Positions 55,012 through 64,000 of a DNA stretch of 64,000 nucleotides are shown piece after piece. The notes under the pieces are model-generated. The model did not search any database and was not told the DNA's origin. It worked only from the letters and a program-made list of their open reading frames with translations. The stretch lies in the NCBI GenBank assembly GCA_944321455.1, contig CALULI010000004.1, positions 62,001 through 126,000 on the forward strand, written 5' to 3'. The stretch's first letter is position 1; each line of letters begins with the position of its first letter. The DNA comes from an uncultured Eggerthellaceae bacterium. GTDB lineage: Bacteria; Actinomycetota; Coriobacteriia; Coriobacteriales; Eggerthellaceae. A program made the position numbers and the translations under genes.

Positions 55012-55443
55012 CTACTCTTTTCCCATCGTCGATTCAGCTCGAGCATCGAGCCATGATTGCAAAAACACAGACGCTGCAATCATATCAATTTTTCCGCGCA
55101 TTTCGCGCTCTGAATAACCTTTTTCTCGTAAAATCCGCTTAGCTTCCGATGAGCTTAAACGCTCGTCAGAAAATTCAAGAGGAAGATTGAGACGATGTGC
55201 AATATCGTTGGCAACCTGCTTGATGTGTTGTGCCTGAGGGCCCATTTCGCCTTTCATGGTTAAAGGCAAGCCAGAAACAATCATCTCAGGCTCCCAATCT
55301 TCACAGATACGGCGAAACGAAGGCGCATTGTTGTGAACTTCTTGGGTAGGAAGAACGCATAAAGGCGAAGCAACACGCTCACCAGGGTCGCTGATAGCAA
55401 TACCGCAACGCACCTTGCCAATATCAAGCGCCATAATTCTCAT
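55012..55443 (-). CDS. ruvX: RuvX/YqgF RNase H-fold nuclease
   Basis: 143 residues: ALDIGKVRCGIAISDP at the N-terminus (first acidic residue), IVSGLPLTMKGE, DERLSSSEAKRIL and KIDMIAASVFLQSWL, the family motifs. It is thought to process pre-16S rRNA and act on Holliday-junction-like substrates. Sits between alaS and mltG, as in Gram-positive genomes. Confidence 0.93.
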   Translation of the reverse strand: MRIMALDIGKVRCGIAISDPGERVASPLCVLPTQEVHNNAPSFRRICEDWEPEMIVSGLPLTMKGEMGPQAQHIKQVANDIAHRLNLPLEFSDERLSSSEAKRILREKGYSEREMRGKIDMIAASVFLQSWLDARAESTMGKE

Positions 55444-55446
55444 GCA

Positions 55447-58083
55447 TTACGCCTCAAGAAAAGCGCGTGCAGCATCAAGGGCGCCATCCAGACCTGATGC
55501 GTCCTTACCACCTGCTTGTGCCATGGTGGGCTTACCGCCACCGCCGCCTTTAATGTGGCGAGAGATTTCCTTAATAACAGCTCCTGCATTGAAGCCCTGC
55601 TCAACAGCAGCATCACTTGCCGCTGCCAAAAGAAGCGGTGTGCCATCGTTGTCAGAAGCAAGAACGCAAGCAGCAGTATCGCCAAGCTTAGCGTGAATCA
55701 TATCCCAGAGGTTACGCATACCACCCGCATCAAGACCGTCCTTGCGATACACAACGCAAGGATACGCAAGATCAAGAGAAACGCTTGAGAGATCTTCAGG
55801 TAACAATCCAGCCGATTCAGTCTTCTTGGTAGCTTTAATTTGAGCCTGCAAGTCTTTTACTTGAGACAGGGTTGCTTCAACTTTTTCAAACACTGCATTA
55901 ACGGGAGCCTTAAGGGCAGATGCTGCCTGCTTCATTTGAGCCTCGAGACCATTGACATAAGCAAGGGCATCATAGCTGGTGATTGCTTCAATACGACGCA
56001 GATTTGCACCAACGCTGCTCTCTGAAACAATTTTGACAAAGCCAATTTCACCCGTGTTTGAAACATGGCAACCGCCGCACAATTCGCGGGAGAATTCGCC
56101 CGCTTCAACAACGCGAACCGTGTCACCATATTTTTCACCGAAGAGCGCTGTAACACCTGCCTCGCGCGCTTGCGCAAGAGACGTTTCATAGATGTTCGTA
56201 GGTATAGCGCTCATGATAATTTCATTGGCTCTATCTTCTACCGCTTGGATCTGTTCAGGCGTCATAGCCTCAAAATGGGTAAAGTCAAAACGCAAACGAT
56301 CAGGACCAACGAAACTACCTGCCTGCTTAACATGAGAGCCGAGAACTTCACGCAAGGAAGCATGGAGAATGTGCGTACAAGTGTGATTGCGCATAATGCG
56401 GCGACGGCGCTTTTCGTCAACCTGAGCAGAAAGCATATCGCCTACCGAAACACTACCCTCTTCAACAGTTACGCTGTGGCAGGTAAGACCCTTTTCAGGT
56501 GCTTGCGTATCGTCAACAGTCATGCGAACAGCATCGTTTACCATGATGCCCGTATCGCCTACTTCGCCACCCATTTCAGCATAGAATGGCGTTTGATCCA
56601 GAACAACTTCGCCATTTTGACCTGCCTGCAAGGTATCAACTTTCTTGCCTTCAGCAATCAAAGCAACAACCTTTGCATCAGCATTCAAGTGGTCATAGCC
56701 AACAAAGGTGGTAGGTCCAACAAGGTTGAGAACTTCTGCATGGACGCCGCCATAGGTGCTCCAAGCCGCTTCTGCGTCTTTGACATTGGCAGCACGAGCA
56801 CGTTCGCGCTGTTCTTCCATGCAGCGTTCAAATTCTTCTTCATCAACATCAATGTTGTGTTCAGCGCAAATTTCTTTGGTTACTTCAACAGGGAAACCAT
56901 AAGTGTCATGAAGAACAAAGGCAGTCTTACCAGAAAGGGTGATTCCCTGAAGTTCGTCAAGAGCTTCCTGTAAGAACACCTGACCCTGACGAAGCGTAGC
57001 GCCAAAGCGCTCTTCTTCGGAAAGAATGACGCGCTCAATCAACGCACGATTATCAACAATTTCTGGGTAAACGTCGCCCATGAGCTCGATAACTTTATCA
57101 ACGTAGTTGTTGAGGAACGCGCCTTCAATACCAATTGAATGACCCTTCATAACAGCACGGCGAAGCAAGCGGCGCAATACGTAGCCGCGACCTTCATTGG
57201 AGGGCAAAATACCATCGGCAATCATAAACGTAATAGCACGGCTGTGATCTGCCATGACACGAAGAGCAAGATCAACGCGTGCGTCCTCTTTGTACGTCTT
57301 TTCAGAAAGCGCTTCGCCCACCGCAATAAGGCCGCGGAGAACGTCAGTATCGTAGTTGTTGTCTACGCCCTGCATAATGGCAGCAATACGTTCAAGACCC
57401 ATGCCCGTGTCGATGTTCTTCTTAGGCAGAGGTGCTAAGGTGCCATCTTCTTGACCATCATATTGTGTAAATACGCAGTTCCAATACTCCAAGAAGCGGT
57501 CACAATCGCAGCCAGGCTTGCAATCAGGGCTTCCGCAACCAACTTCAGGACCCTGGTCAAAATACAGTTCAGAGCAAGGACCGCAAGGACCCGTTGGTCC
57601 AGCGCGCCAGAAATTATCTTCCTCACCCAGCTTAGAAATATGATCTTCAGGAACGCCTAGGTTCTTCCAGATTTCGATAGTTTCATCATCGTCTTCAAAA
57701 ACGGTGAAATACAGACGATCTTCAGGAAGCTCTAAAACCTTCGTTGAAAACTCTAGCGCCCAAGCGCACATTTCCTTTTTGAAATACTTACCGAAACTAA
57801 AATTGCCGAGCATCTCAAAAAAGCTTAAGTGACGACCCGTGGTACCAATAATGTCAATATCATTAGTACGAACACACTTTTGAACCGTCGTCGTGCCAAT
57901 ATAGGGTTCTTCAAGCTGCTTTTGCTGCAGGAAGTAAGGCTTGAATTGAACCATGCCTGCACTGGTTAACAAAAGCGAAGGATCATCAGGAATAAGGGAC
58001 GAAGAAGGCATACGCTTGCAGCCTTTTTCTTCAAAAAACGCAAGATACTTTTCGCGAATTTCAGCAGTTGTCATGTATTTCAT
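55447..58083 (-). CDS. alaS: Alanyl-tRNA synthetase
   Basis: Charges tRNA-Ala; class II. The 878 residues have the catalytic core (FEEKGCKRMPSSSLIPDDPSLLLTSAGM, GPCGPCSELYFD), a CGSPDCKPGCDCDRF Cys-rich loop that may bind zinc, the editing domain with HTCTHILHASL and CGGCHVSNTGEIG (metal ligands), a coiled coil, and the C-Ala domain with GGGGGKPTMAQAGG. The leader is about 60 nt and shows no T-box. Confidence 0.97.
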   Translation of the reverse strand: MKYMTTAEIREKYLAFFEEKGCKRMPSSSLIPDDPSLLLTSAGMVQFKPYFLQQKQLEEPYIGTTTVQKCVRTNDIDIIGTTGRHLSFFEMLGNFSFGKYFKKEMCAWALEFSTKVLELPEDRLYFTVFEDDDETIEIWKNLGVPEDHISKLGEEDNFWRAGPTGPCGPCSELYFDQGPEVGCGSPDCKPGCDCDRFLEYWNCVFTQYDGQEDGTLAPLPKKNIDTGMGLERIAAIMQGVDNNYDTDVLRGLIAVGEALSEKTYKEDARVDLALRVMADHSRAITFMIADGILPSNEGRGYVLRRLLRRAVMKGHSIGIEGAFLNNYVDKVIELMGDVYPEIVDNRALIERVILSEEERFGATLRQGQVFLQEALDELQGITLSGKTAFVLHDTYGFPVEVTKEICAEHNIDVDEEEFERCMEEQRERARAANVKDAEAAWSTYGGVHAEVLNLVGPTTFVGYDHLNADAKVVALIAEGKKVDTLQAGQNGEVVLDQTPFYAEMGGEVGDTGIMVNDAVRMTVDDTQAPEKGLTCHSVTVEEGSVSVGDMLSAQVDEKRRRRIMRNHTCTHILHASLREVLGSHVKQAGSFVGPDRLRFDFTHFEAMTPEQIQAVEDRANEIIMSAIPTNIYETSLAQAREAGVTALFGEKYGDTVRVVEAGEFSRELCGGCHVSNTGEIGFVKIVSESSVGANLRRIEAITSYDALAYVNGLEAQMKQAASALKAPVNAVFEKVEATLSQVKDLQAQIKATKKTESAGLLPEDLSSVSLDLAYPCVVYRKDGLDAGGMRNLWDMIHAKLGDTAACVLASDNDGTPLLLAAASDAAVEQGFNAGAVIKEISRHIKGGGGGKPTMAQAGGKDASGLDGALDAARAFLEA

Positions 58084-58146
58084 ATAGCGAATATCCTCTT
58101 TACCATTGGGTGTTTAACCGATATTTATGCACAAAACTATATAGTA

Positions 58147-59472
58147 TCAGGATTTACGTTTGCGTTTAAGGGGCGATTCATGTTTTGGAGCAAGCGGAAT
58201 TTCGCCCGTAGCGTCCGCCACCGGATTGGCATCTTCGCCTTCGGTACCACCTTTGAAAAAGACACCGTCCGGTGCAATAATGGCGCGGTTTGTCCTCTTT
58301 TCGAAGTAATACACAAAGATTGACTTCAGTGCAGCAACGGCAGGAATTGAAGCAAGCATTCCCACAAAGCTTCCCATAAAGCCACTGATAGCAAAGCCAA
58401 TTGCAGAGCCTGTCATCAACGCCATAATGACCAAGGCAGGATGAATATCAACGGAATTTGCCATGATCTTAGGCGAAATGAAGGTATAGACAATCTGTTG
58501 GACAACAATGGTGTAAACAAGGGCGATCACCGCAACCAAGGGACTAATAAAAATACCAATAATTGCCGCAAGCGCACCGCCAAGCCACGGACCAACAACA
58601 GGAATTATATTCAAAAGACCAGTAATAATGCCTAGCGCTGCAGCAGAAGGAATACCCATAATGCCAAATCCAATACCGCAGGCAACGCCAATCAACAAAC
58701 ATTGAAGAAGCGTACCTTTGATATAGCCACCCATAACGCGCGTACCAGTTAAGTAGAGCATGTTGAGATCTTCAGCATAGTGCGGGCCAAACAAGCGCTT
58801 AATTTCACGTCCGAGGGCAGGAAGTTCAATCAAGATCCAAAACGAAACAACAAGCGAAAAACCAAGAGCCATGCCAGCAGAGGCAATGTTAGAACCAATT
58901 ACCACGACCCCTTCAGCACTTGAAGAAGCAGCTGACGAAGCCCAGCTACCAAATGCAGCAAGCGCCTGATTTACCCACTCATGTACTTGGGAGTTTTGGA
59001 GCAAGTAGGAATATTGGGAATAGAGCGAATTGATCCACTGCGAAAGCGCCGTGAAGTATCCTGGCAATGCTTCTATAAGGGAATTGAATTGGCTTCCCAG
59101 ACCAAAAACAGGAGAAAACATGATCCAGCCAATAACGCCCAGTACGACAATCATTAACAGAAACGCAATAGCAGTACCAATCGTGCGATTGACCCCTTTT
59201 GAATCAAGATAGTTAACGGGGCCGCGGAGACAAAAAACGAAAATAACGGTCCATACAATAATGCTGATAGGCAGCGCAAGCATATTGAGAACTTGGCCTA
59301 AAACAAAGGCCATAACGCACAAAAGCGCGATGAAAGCTAACACATAAAAGCGATTACGTGATTTAGCTTCCTTTATTTCGCGCGTTTTTAGTTCACGGTC
59401 AAGTTGATCGTCAAGAGAATCTGAAGAACCAGCAGAACCTGTTGGACTGATTTCTGGAATGTTTAGCCCCAA
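58147..59472 (-). CDS. AI-2E family (PerM-type) membrane permease
   Basis: About 441 residues with many hydrophobic helices and the family features IGMLASIPAVAAL-like FVGMLASIPAVAALKSIF, YIKGTLLQCLLIGVACGIGF, and GLLNIIPVVGPWLGGALAA. TTG 59472, with AGAGGA about 8 bases upstream, is preferred; an ATG at 59502 would overlap the upstream gene by 26 bases without an SD. Basic tail HESPLKRKRKS. Substrate unknown. Confidence 0.87.
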   Translation of the reverse strand: MGLNIPEISPTGSAGSSDSLDDQLDRELKTREIKEAKSRNRFYVLAFIALLCVMAFVLGQVLNMLALPISIIVWTVIFVFCLRGPVNYLDSKGVNRTIGTAIAFLLMIVVLGVIGWIMFSPVFGLGSQFNSLIEALPGYFTALSQWINSLYSQYSYLLQNSQVHEWVNQALAAFGSWASSAASSSAEGVVVIGSNIASAGMALGFSLVVSFWILIELPALGREIKRLFGPHYAEDLNMLYLTGTRVMGGYIKGTLLQCLLIGVACGIGFGIMGIPSAAALGIITGLLNIIPVVGPWLGGALAAIIGIFISPLVAVIALVYTIVVQQIVYTFISPKIMANSVDIHPALVIMALMTGSAIGFAISGFMGSFVGMLASIPAVAALKSIFVYYFEKRTNRAIIAPDGVFFKGGTEGEDANPVADATGEIPLAPKHESPLKRKRKS

Positions 59473-59476
59473 AGCG

Positions 59477-60178
59477 TTAATCCTCTTCACTCTGTGCAGC
59501 ATTCACAAATTCAGTGTCAATGCTTGTATGAGCCGATACTGCGTCTTTAATACTTGAAGAAGCTTGATTTGCTTGATCTTGTGAAGCAATGCGGCTCTGA
59601 TGAGCAATGCCGCGTTCAGCACGCTTTTCAGCACGATCCGCCTTGATACCTTCAACACGCTCTTCAACTGCCGAAACACCCATATCAACAGCAGAAGCAA
59701 CCGTATCGCACGTAGAACCATCGCCACGATTAAACGGAGCAATCTTGCTCTTAATACGTGTTGTCACGTTAGTAACCAAATCAAGCGGCAGCGATGAAAT
59801 GGTGTCCAAAGAATCAGTTGCACGCGTGATGTTACCCGTAATGGTGTTAACGTCCTCAAGAATTTGATCGACACGCATAATTTCAAGATTAACCGCATCA
59901 ATAGAAAGCGTAATGCGATCCATCAAGGGATCAACCTTGCCCATTAATGGCTTAGCTGCTTCGGTTAATTCTTTTACGTCATCAAGCACAGGATTGACGC
60001 GCTCAATAGTGTCGTGCGCTTCATCAAGCAAAGGATTGAGTTTTGTCTGCATATCCTTGACCATACGAGCACTCTGAATAAGCAGGTATGCCAAAGCAAT
60101 CAGGGCAACAACACCTGCAATTATCAAAATAATAAGACCCACGGGAATCAAAGATTCAGCTATGTTTTCGGTATTCAT
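59477..60178 (-). CDS. Membrane-anchored DUF948-like protein
   Basis: 233 residues: an N-terminal membrane helix (about 12-36), then a long amphipathic helical region rich in heptad-like patterns (KLNPLLDEAHDTIERVNPVLDDVKELTEAAKPLMGKVDPLMDRI), typical of DUF948, and a charged Ser/Ala-rich tail. It precedes the permease. Role unknown; possibly envelope structure. Confidence 0.8.
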   Translation of the reverse strand: MNTENIAESLIPVGLIILIIAGVVALIALAYLLIQSARMVKDMQTKLNPLLDEAHDTIERVNPVLDDVKELTEAAKPLMGKVDPLMDRITLSIDAVNLEIMRVDQILEDVNTITGNITRATDSLDTISSLPLDLVTNVTTRIKSKIAPFNRGDGSTCDTVASAVDMGVSAVEERVEGIKADRAEKRAERGIAHQSRIASQDQANQASSSIKDAVSAHTSIDTEFVNAAQSEED

Positions 60179-60213
60179 AGTGACCTCCTTGCGTATTACA
60201 AGAATATACCATG

Positions 60214-61536
60214 TTATGAGCGTGACGAATCATTTTGACTGTTACGATCTCGTAAGTTTGCATCGCTACGATACGCTTCCCAACCGCGTTCAGATGGCGT
60301 GTAGAAGCAACCGCGCTCAAGACCTTCTGGCAAGTAGCGTTGATCAACCCACCCCCCAGGATAATTATGGGGATAAAGATAATCACCATACGTATCCGAA
60401 CCAGGACGATGGCGATCACGCAAATATGACGGGACCTTACGAACAGGACCGTGCTTTACTTCAGCCATCGCATTATCAAGACCCGCATACGCGGCATTTG
60501 ACTTAGGGGCAAGGGCCATATAGACCACCGCTTGCGCTAAGTTGATGCGACATTCAGGCCAACCTATAACCTCAGCTGCGCGAAACGCCGCTTCGCCAAT
60601 CAAAACTGCTTGCGGGTCAGCATTGCCAATATCTTCAGCCGCGAAGATAAAGATACGGCGTGCAATAAACTTTGGATCTTCCCCACCATCAATCATGCGT
60701 GCCAACCAATACAAAGCCGCATCAGGATCAGAGCCACGCATCGATTTGATGAAGGCCGAAATGATGTCGTAATGCATGTCTTTGTTCTTGTCATATTCAA
60801 GCATGCGACGAGGAAGCGCCTTATCAACCATATCTTTGGTGATGGTTTTGCTTTTAGCTGCCTGCGCAAGATCAGCAGAAAGTGAAAGCGTGTTAAGAGC
60901 ACTGCGCGCGTCTCCGCCCGACATCAAAATAATAGCTGCACGTGCTTCGTCAGACAGAGTGTACACACCATCCAAACCGCGACTGTCTTCGAGCGCGTGA
61001 GAAAGCACGGTATCAATATCATCGTCGCTTAAATGGTGAAGCTCCACGACGCGCGAACGGGAAAGCAGTGCCGAATTGACCTCAAAAAACGGATTTTCTG
61101 TTGTTGCGCCAATTAAGACAACAACACCGTTTTCAACCGCATGAAGCAGCGCATCTTGCTGTGCGCGGTTAAAGCGGTGGATTTCGTCAATAAACAAAAT
61201 GGTGCGGATGCCACGATGAACAAGACGCTGGTCAGCTTCATTAATAACTTTGCGCAGATCAGCAACACTACCACCAATAGCAGATACCTCAGAGAAATGA
61301 GCGTGAGTTGTTTGTGCAATCACGTGCGCCAAGGACGTTTTGCCCGTACCCGCAGGTCCATAGAGAATGATGGAGGTAAGCGAATCGTTTTCAATAGCAC
61401 TGCGAAGCCACGACCCAGGACCTAACGCTTCTTCTTGACCAATGATCTCATCAAGCGTTTGTGGACGCATGCGAACAGGAAGCGGCGCATTTTGATTTCT
61501 GACGCCATTTTCTATTTCGGTAAAAAGAGTATCCAT
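60214..61536 (-). CDS. rarA: Replication-associated recombination protein RarA
   Basis: AAA+ ATPase related to clamp loaders and RuvB, acting at stalled forks. Walker A GPAGTGKTSL, Walker B LFIDEIHRF, sensor GATTENPFFEVN, and the C-terminal PSYLRDRHRPG and YLYPHNYPGGWVDQRYLPE, diagnostic of the MgsA/RarA C-terminus, are present in 440 residues. Confidence 0.94.
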   Translation of the reverse strand: MDTLFTEIENGVRNQNAPLPVRMRPQTLDEIIGQEEALGPGSWLRSAIENDSLTSIILYGPAGTGKTSLAHVIAQTTHAHFSEVSAIGGSVADLRKVINEADQRLVHRGIRTILFIDEIHRFNRAQQDALLHAVENGVVVLIGATTENPFFEVNSALLSRSRVVELHHLSDDDIDTVLSHALEDSRGLDGVYTLSDEARAAIILMSGGDARSALNTLSLSADLAQAAKSKTITKDMVDKALPRRMLEYDKNKDMHYDIISAFIKSMRGSDPDAALYWLARMIDGGEDPKFIARRIFIFAAEDIGNADPQAVLIGEAAFRAAEVIGWPECRINLAQAVVYMALAPKSNAAYAGLDNAMAEVKHGPVRKVPSYLRDRHRPGSDTYGDYLYPHNYPGGWVDQRYLPEGLERGCFYTPSERGWEAYRSDANLRDRNSQNDSSRS

Positions 61537-61562
61537 GTATCAACTGTACCATCACTGAAGAT

Positions 61563-64000
61563 TTATTGGTTTGATTCTGCCATTTGTTGCCAGGCAGACA
61601 CAATTGCCGATGAAAGCCGATCTGCATCATCACGCGTGAACACATAGCGAACGGTTTGAGGCTGATCACCGTCGAGCGATCCGTCCTGCTGTTCCACACG
61701 AACAAATACCGCTTCAACGCTTTCAAACCCTAAGCGCAAAAGAGCATAGGAGTAGCACTGAGCTTGCAACTGATACTTTTCCTGCAATTCCTCTGGTATT
61801 TCATCTTGATTACCACCCGTTTTGTAATCAATAAAGAATGCTTTTTTGTCGCATACTGCCAATCCGTCAATTTCTCCTTCAAGAACAAACGACGACGGAG
61901 CATGGCCAAAACGAACACAGAAAGGAACTTCGGCATCTCGTTTGCCAAAGTGGACAAATTCCTGAGCAAGCGAAGAATCAAACCAGCGTTTGACCGCGTT
62001 GATCAAGCGATGAACCTGATCTGTTTGCAGGCCATAATGGGCTGCCTGAATGCGAATATCATCAAGAGTTGGCGCCTTAAGGCCATCTTCGGTTGCATAG
62101 AGAATGCCACGTTGCGCTAAACGGTGAAACGCCGAACCTAACGAAACGGCATCAGCTTGTGCGTCGCGCTCAAAATCATCAGCAAACAGCGACTCGAGCG
62201 TTTCGGTTGATTCATCATCAAAGAGCGCTGATACTTCATCCAAAAGAGCAGGCCCACCAGATTGCGAAGCTGTGCTATCAACATAGGCAGAGCTGTTATC
62301 TGATGTATCGCATTTCTCTTGTTTGGGATCATCAACGTGAGCGGCATGCGGTTTATCTGTATGCGGTTTATCTGTATGCGGTTTATCCGAATGCGCATAT
62401 TCCGAAAGCGCCGAATAGGAGACCAGGTTGTGTGATCGTACTCTTTTCAGAACAGCACGATTAAGTGAGTCGGGCAAGGTCTGCGACACAACAAAAACAG
62501 TAGATGTTTCTTGGACTGCCTCTGCGGATTCCTGTTCTACAACTTCGTCTGCACGTTCATTACCTACAGAATCTGTTTCAACAGATCCGCCCGCTGATCC
62601 GCTGCCTGCGAAAGCTTGTTCAGCAGATCCGTTATCTTCAGATTCTGATTCTTGTGGTTCGTCCTCTTCTTTTTGAAGGACGGTCAGTTCAAACTCCAAA
62701 GGATGGGTTCCACCATACTCAATACGCTGCTTTACATGATTGTCGCCCGTCTCCCACTGCAGCGCGGTAAACAGATCAAACAAAACGCCCTTGCTGGCAT
62801 AGTTAAAGTCTTTGTTGCCCTCTATTGCCAACGAAAGGCACAACGATTTACTTGCGCGCGTAAGCGCAACATAGAGTAGACGACGCGCTTCTTCACGCTC
62901 TTGTGCAAGCTCATAGTCGCCTAACGCAGCACTTCTCTCTCCTGCTGTTGGTGCTGAGATAACCGCTTGAGCACTGACCTCTTCTTCACGCGCAATCATT
63001 TGCTTCAGCTTCGAAAGATCAGTAACGCTATCAACCTTTTCAGCGGCTATAAACGCATACGTCTTGCCTTCGATGTTGTCAACCATAAAGGTTGTCGAAG
63101 AGGAATTACCCAAGCGCATTTCACCAACAGCAACATGAGGAAATTCCAGACCCTTGCTGGCATGAATGGTCATAATGCGGACAAAGTCAGAGTTGTCCGT
63201 ACTCAAAACGCCAGGAGATTCTTTCAGCGCTGCAAGATTGAGGGAATATTCCTGTGCAGTTTCAACAACACCAAGCCCTTCGTCGCGATAATCTTGCGCA
63301 AAGCGAAGCGCTTTAAGCAGATTGCCCGCACACGCCATTCCTTCGGCACCACCACGCTGCAGGCGCAGCCAATAGCCTGATGCCTCAACAATCCAATAAA
63401 GAGCTTCAACAACCGATTGCTGCTTGGTAATTACCAAGTATGTTTCTAGAAGTTTCAAGGCGTGCGTCACAACAGACGAAGCACTGGAGCCGAATTCCTG
63501 CGTAAAACAATCCCAATAATCATACGAAACAAGGCTTGTTTCAGCGTGGCGTGATGCAAAGGTTTTAAGCTGCAAAAGATCAGCATCGCTGCAGTTAAAG
63601 AGAGGCGACGTGAGCACTTCGAATCCCGCCGACAAATCTAAAGGATTTGCCGCAAAACGCAACAGCGAATCAACCAGCGCTGCTTCACCAGAAGATGAAA
63701 AGACCGTACCACCTGCGATAGTTGCTTCAAACCCCGCAGAGCGCAGGGCTTCAAGATAATAGCTCACATGAGTTAAGCTGCCTAGCAGCACGACCATGTC
63801 ATCAGCTGGAACACCCACGTCTCTTAAACGAGCAAACGTTTGAGCAATATGTTTGGCAGCGCAGGTGCGCGCTTGATCAAGACTAGATTGCGAACGACGT
63901 GTTTCAAACAAGCTCATCGAAATGCGCGGATGAGTGTCGAAATGCCCATCAGCTTTTTTGTTTACGTCACCGCGGGGCGCCAGCGACAAAAAGCGATCAC
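61563..64000 (-). CDS. addA: AddA helicase-nuclease subunit (N-terminus cut by window edge)
   Basis: AddA, with AddB, forms the RecBCD-like enzyme that resects DNA ends for recombination. The window holds the last ~810 residues; the frame runs open to 64000. Helicase motifs: FVRIMTIHASKGLEFPHVAVGE (motif V) and EREEARRLLYVALTRASKSL (motif VI). The C-terminal RecB-family nuclease domain has LEGEIDGLAVCDKKAFFIDYKTGG (catalytic Asp and Lys). Between them is ~170 residues of acidic, Ser/Glu-rich linker containing a 15-bp tandem repeat (HTDKP units). addB would lie to the right, outside the window. Confidence 0.88.
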   Translation of the reverse strand, partial: DRFLSLAPRGDVNKKADGHFDTHPRISMSLFETRRSQSSLDQARTCAAKHIAQTFARLRDVGVPADDMVVLLGSLTHVSYYLEALRSAGFEATIAGGTVFSSSGEAALVDSLLRFAANPLDLSAGFEVLTSPLFNCSDADLLQLKTFASRHAETSLVSYDYWDCFTQEFGSSASSVVTHALKLLETYLVITKQQSVVEALYWIVEASGYWLRLQRGGAEGMACAGNLLKALRFAQDYRDEGLGVVETAQEYSLNLAALKESPGVLSTDNSDFVRIMTIHASKGLEFPHVAVGEMRLGNSSSTTFMVDNIEGKTYAFIAAEKVDSVTDLSKLKQMIAREEEVSAQAVISAPTAGERSAALGDYELAQEREEARRLLYVALTRASKSLCLSLAIEGNKDFNYASKGVLFDLFTALQWETGDNHVKQRIEYGGTHPLEFELTVLQKEEDEPQESESEDNGSAEQAFAGSGSAGGSVETDSVGNERADEVVEQESAEAVQETSTVFVVSQTLPDSLNRAVLKRVRSHNLVSYSALSEYAHSDKPHTDKPHTDKPHAAHVDDPKQEKCDTSDNSSAYVDSTASQSGGPALLDEVSALFDDESTETLESLFADDFERDAQADAVSLGSAFHRLAQRGILYATEDGLKAPTLDDIRIQAAHYGLQTDQVHRLINAVKRWFDSSLAQEFVHFGKRDAEVPFCVRFGHAPSSFVLEGEIDGLAVCDKKAFFIDYKTGGNQDEIPEELQEKYQLQAQCYSYALLRLGFESVEAVFVRVEQQDGSLDGDQPQTVRYVFTRDDADRLSSAIVSAWQQMAESNQ
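62346..62405. repeat. 15-bp tandem repeats inside addA
   Basis: ATGCGGTTTATCTGT occurs twice in tandem (62346-62375), then ATGCGGTTTATCCGA (62376-62390) and a decayed fourth copy to 62405. In protein this gives repeated HTDKP/HSDKP. Because 15 is a multiple of 3, length changes would not shift the frame. Confidence 0.8.

Noticed and set aside
56065-56973. 302-codon plus-strand frame antisense to alaS
   Set aside because: Shadow of a highly conserved gene; no start signals.
58084-58146. T-box leader in front of alaS
   Set aside because: The spacer is too short and lacks the T-box sequence.
62346-62405. CRISPR-like array
   Set aside because: Units are directly adjacent without spacers and lie in frame within addA.

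Overview
The window looks like chromosomal DNA of a mid-G+C Coriobacteriia member (Actinomycetota), most like the Atopobium/Lancefieldella/Olsenella group. The reasons are an actinobacterial integration host factor (MihF) beside gmk, a PyrR-controlled pyrimidine operon, an amt-then-PII gene order, and a biotin carboxylase paired with a transcarboxylase-type partner. This assignment comes from gene content and order, not a database match. The window is almost all housekeeping genes on the minus strand. I see no rRNA, tRNA, CRISPR array, prophage or intact insertion sequence.

Layout. 1-800: rpsT (plus strand) with an unusually long tail and a clear terminator. 860-4880: competence genes comEA-comEC plus holA (minus); the comEA start codon and ribosome-binding site lie inside a strong predicted hairpin. 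4968-7355: thiI, then rpoZ, gmk and mihF. 7540-18036: a complete pyrimidine operon (pyrR-pyrB-pyrC-carA-carB-pyrK-pyrD-pyrF-pyrE-like) with promoter, PyrR attenuator and terminator visible; the PyrE-like protein lacks the PRPP-binding motif. 18121-21866: the most accessory-looking part, with a helix-turn-helix protein coupled to a membrane Ser/Thr kinase, a lipoprotein, a 0.7-kb gene-poor stretch with repeats and a membrane-protein remnant, and a DUF4190-like membrane protein. 21954-26850: rsmB-fmt-def and dnaG. 27003-27860: a plus-strand AroE with an altered nucleotide-binding loop.

27998-36081: the rimP-nusA-ylxR-infB-rbfA-nrnA-truB-ribF translation/transcription operon, with a terminator-like hairpin just before rimP. 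36293-40605: a zinc-ribbon membrane protein, leuA, a PII protein lacking Tyr51, and amt. 40779-48335: a GNAT acetyltransferase, dxs, xseB-nusB-Asp23, a two-gene biotin carboxylase/carboxyltransferase unit, and efp. 48374-53359: an M24 peptidase, aroB-aroK-aroC and a second divergent AroE-like protein. 53341-64000: yqeG, mltG, ruvX, alaS, an AI-2E-type permease, a DUF948-like protein, rarA and the C-terminal part of addA, cut by the window edge.

The observations most worth following are the comEA SD/AUG-sequestering hairpin, the two AroE-like proteins with opposite defects, the PyrE-like protein without its PRPP loop, the unmodifiable PII, and short tandem repeats in several intergenic spacers, one of which encodes a row of 4-6-codon mini-ORFs.
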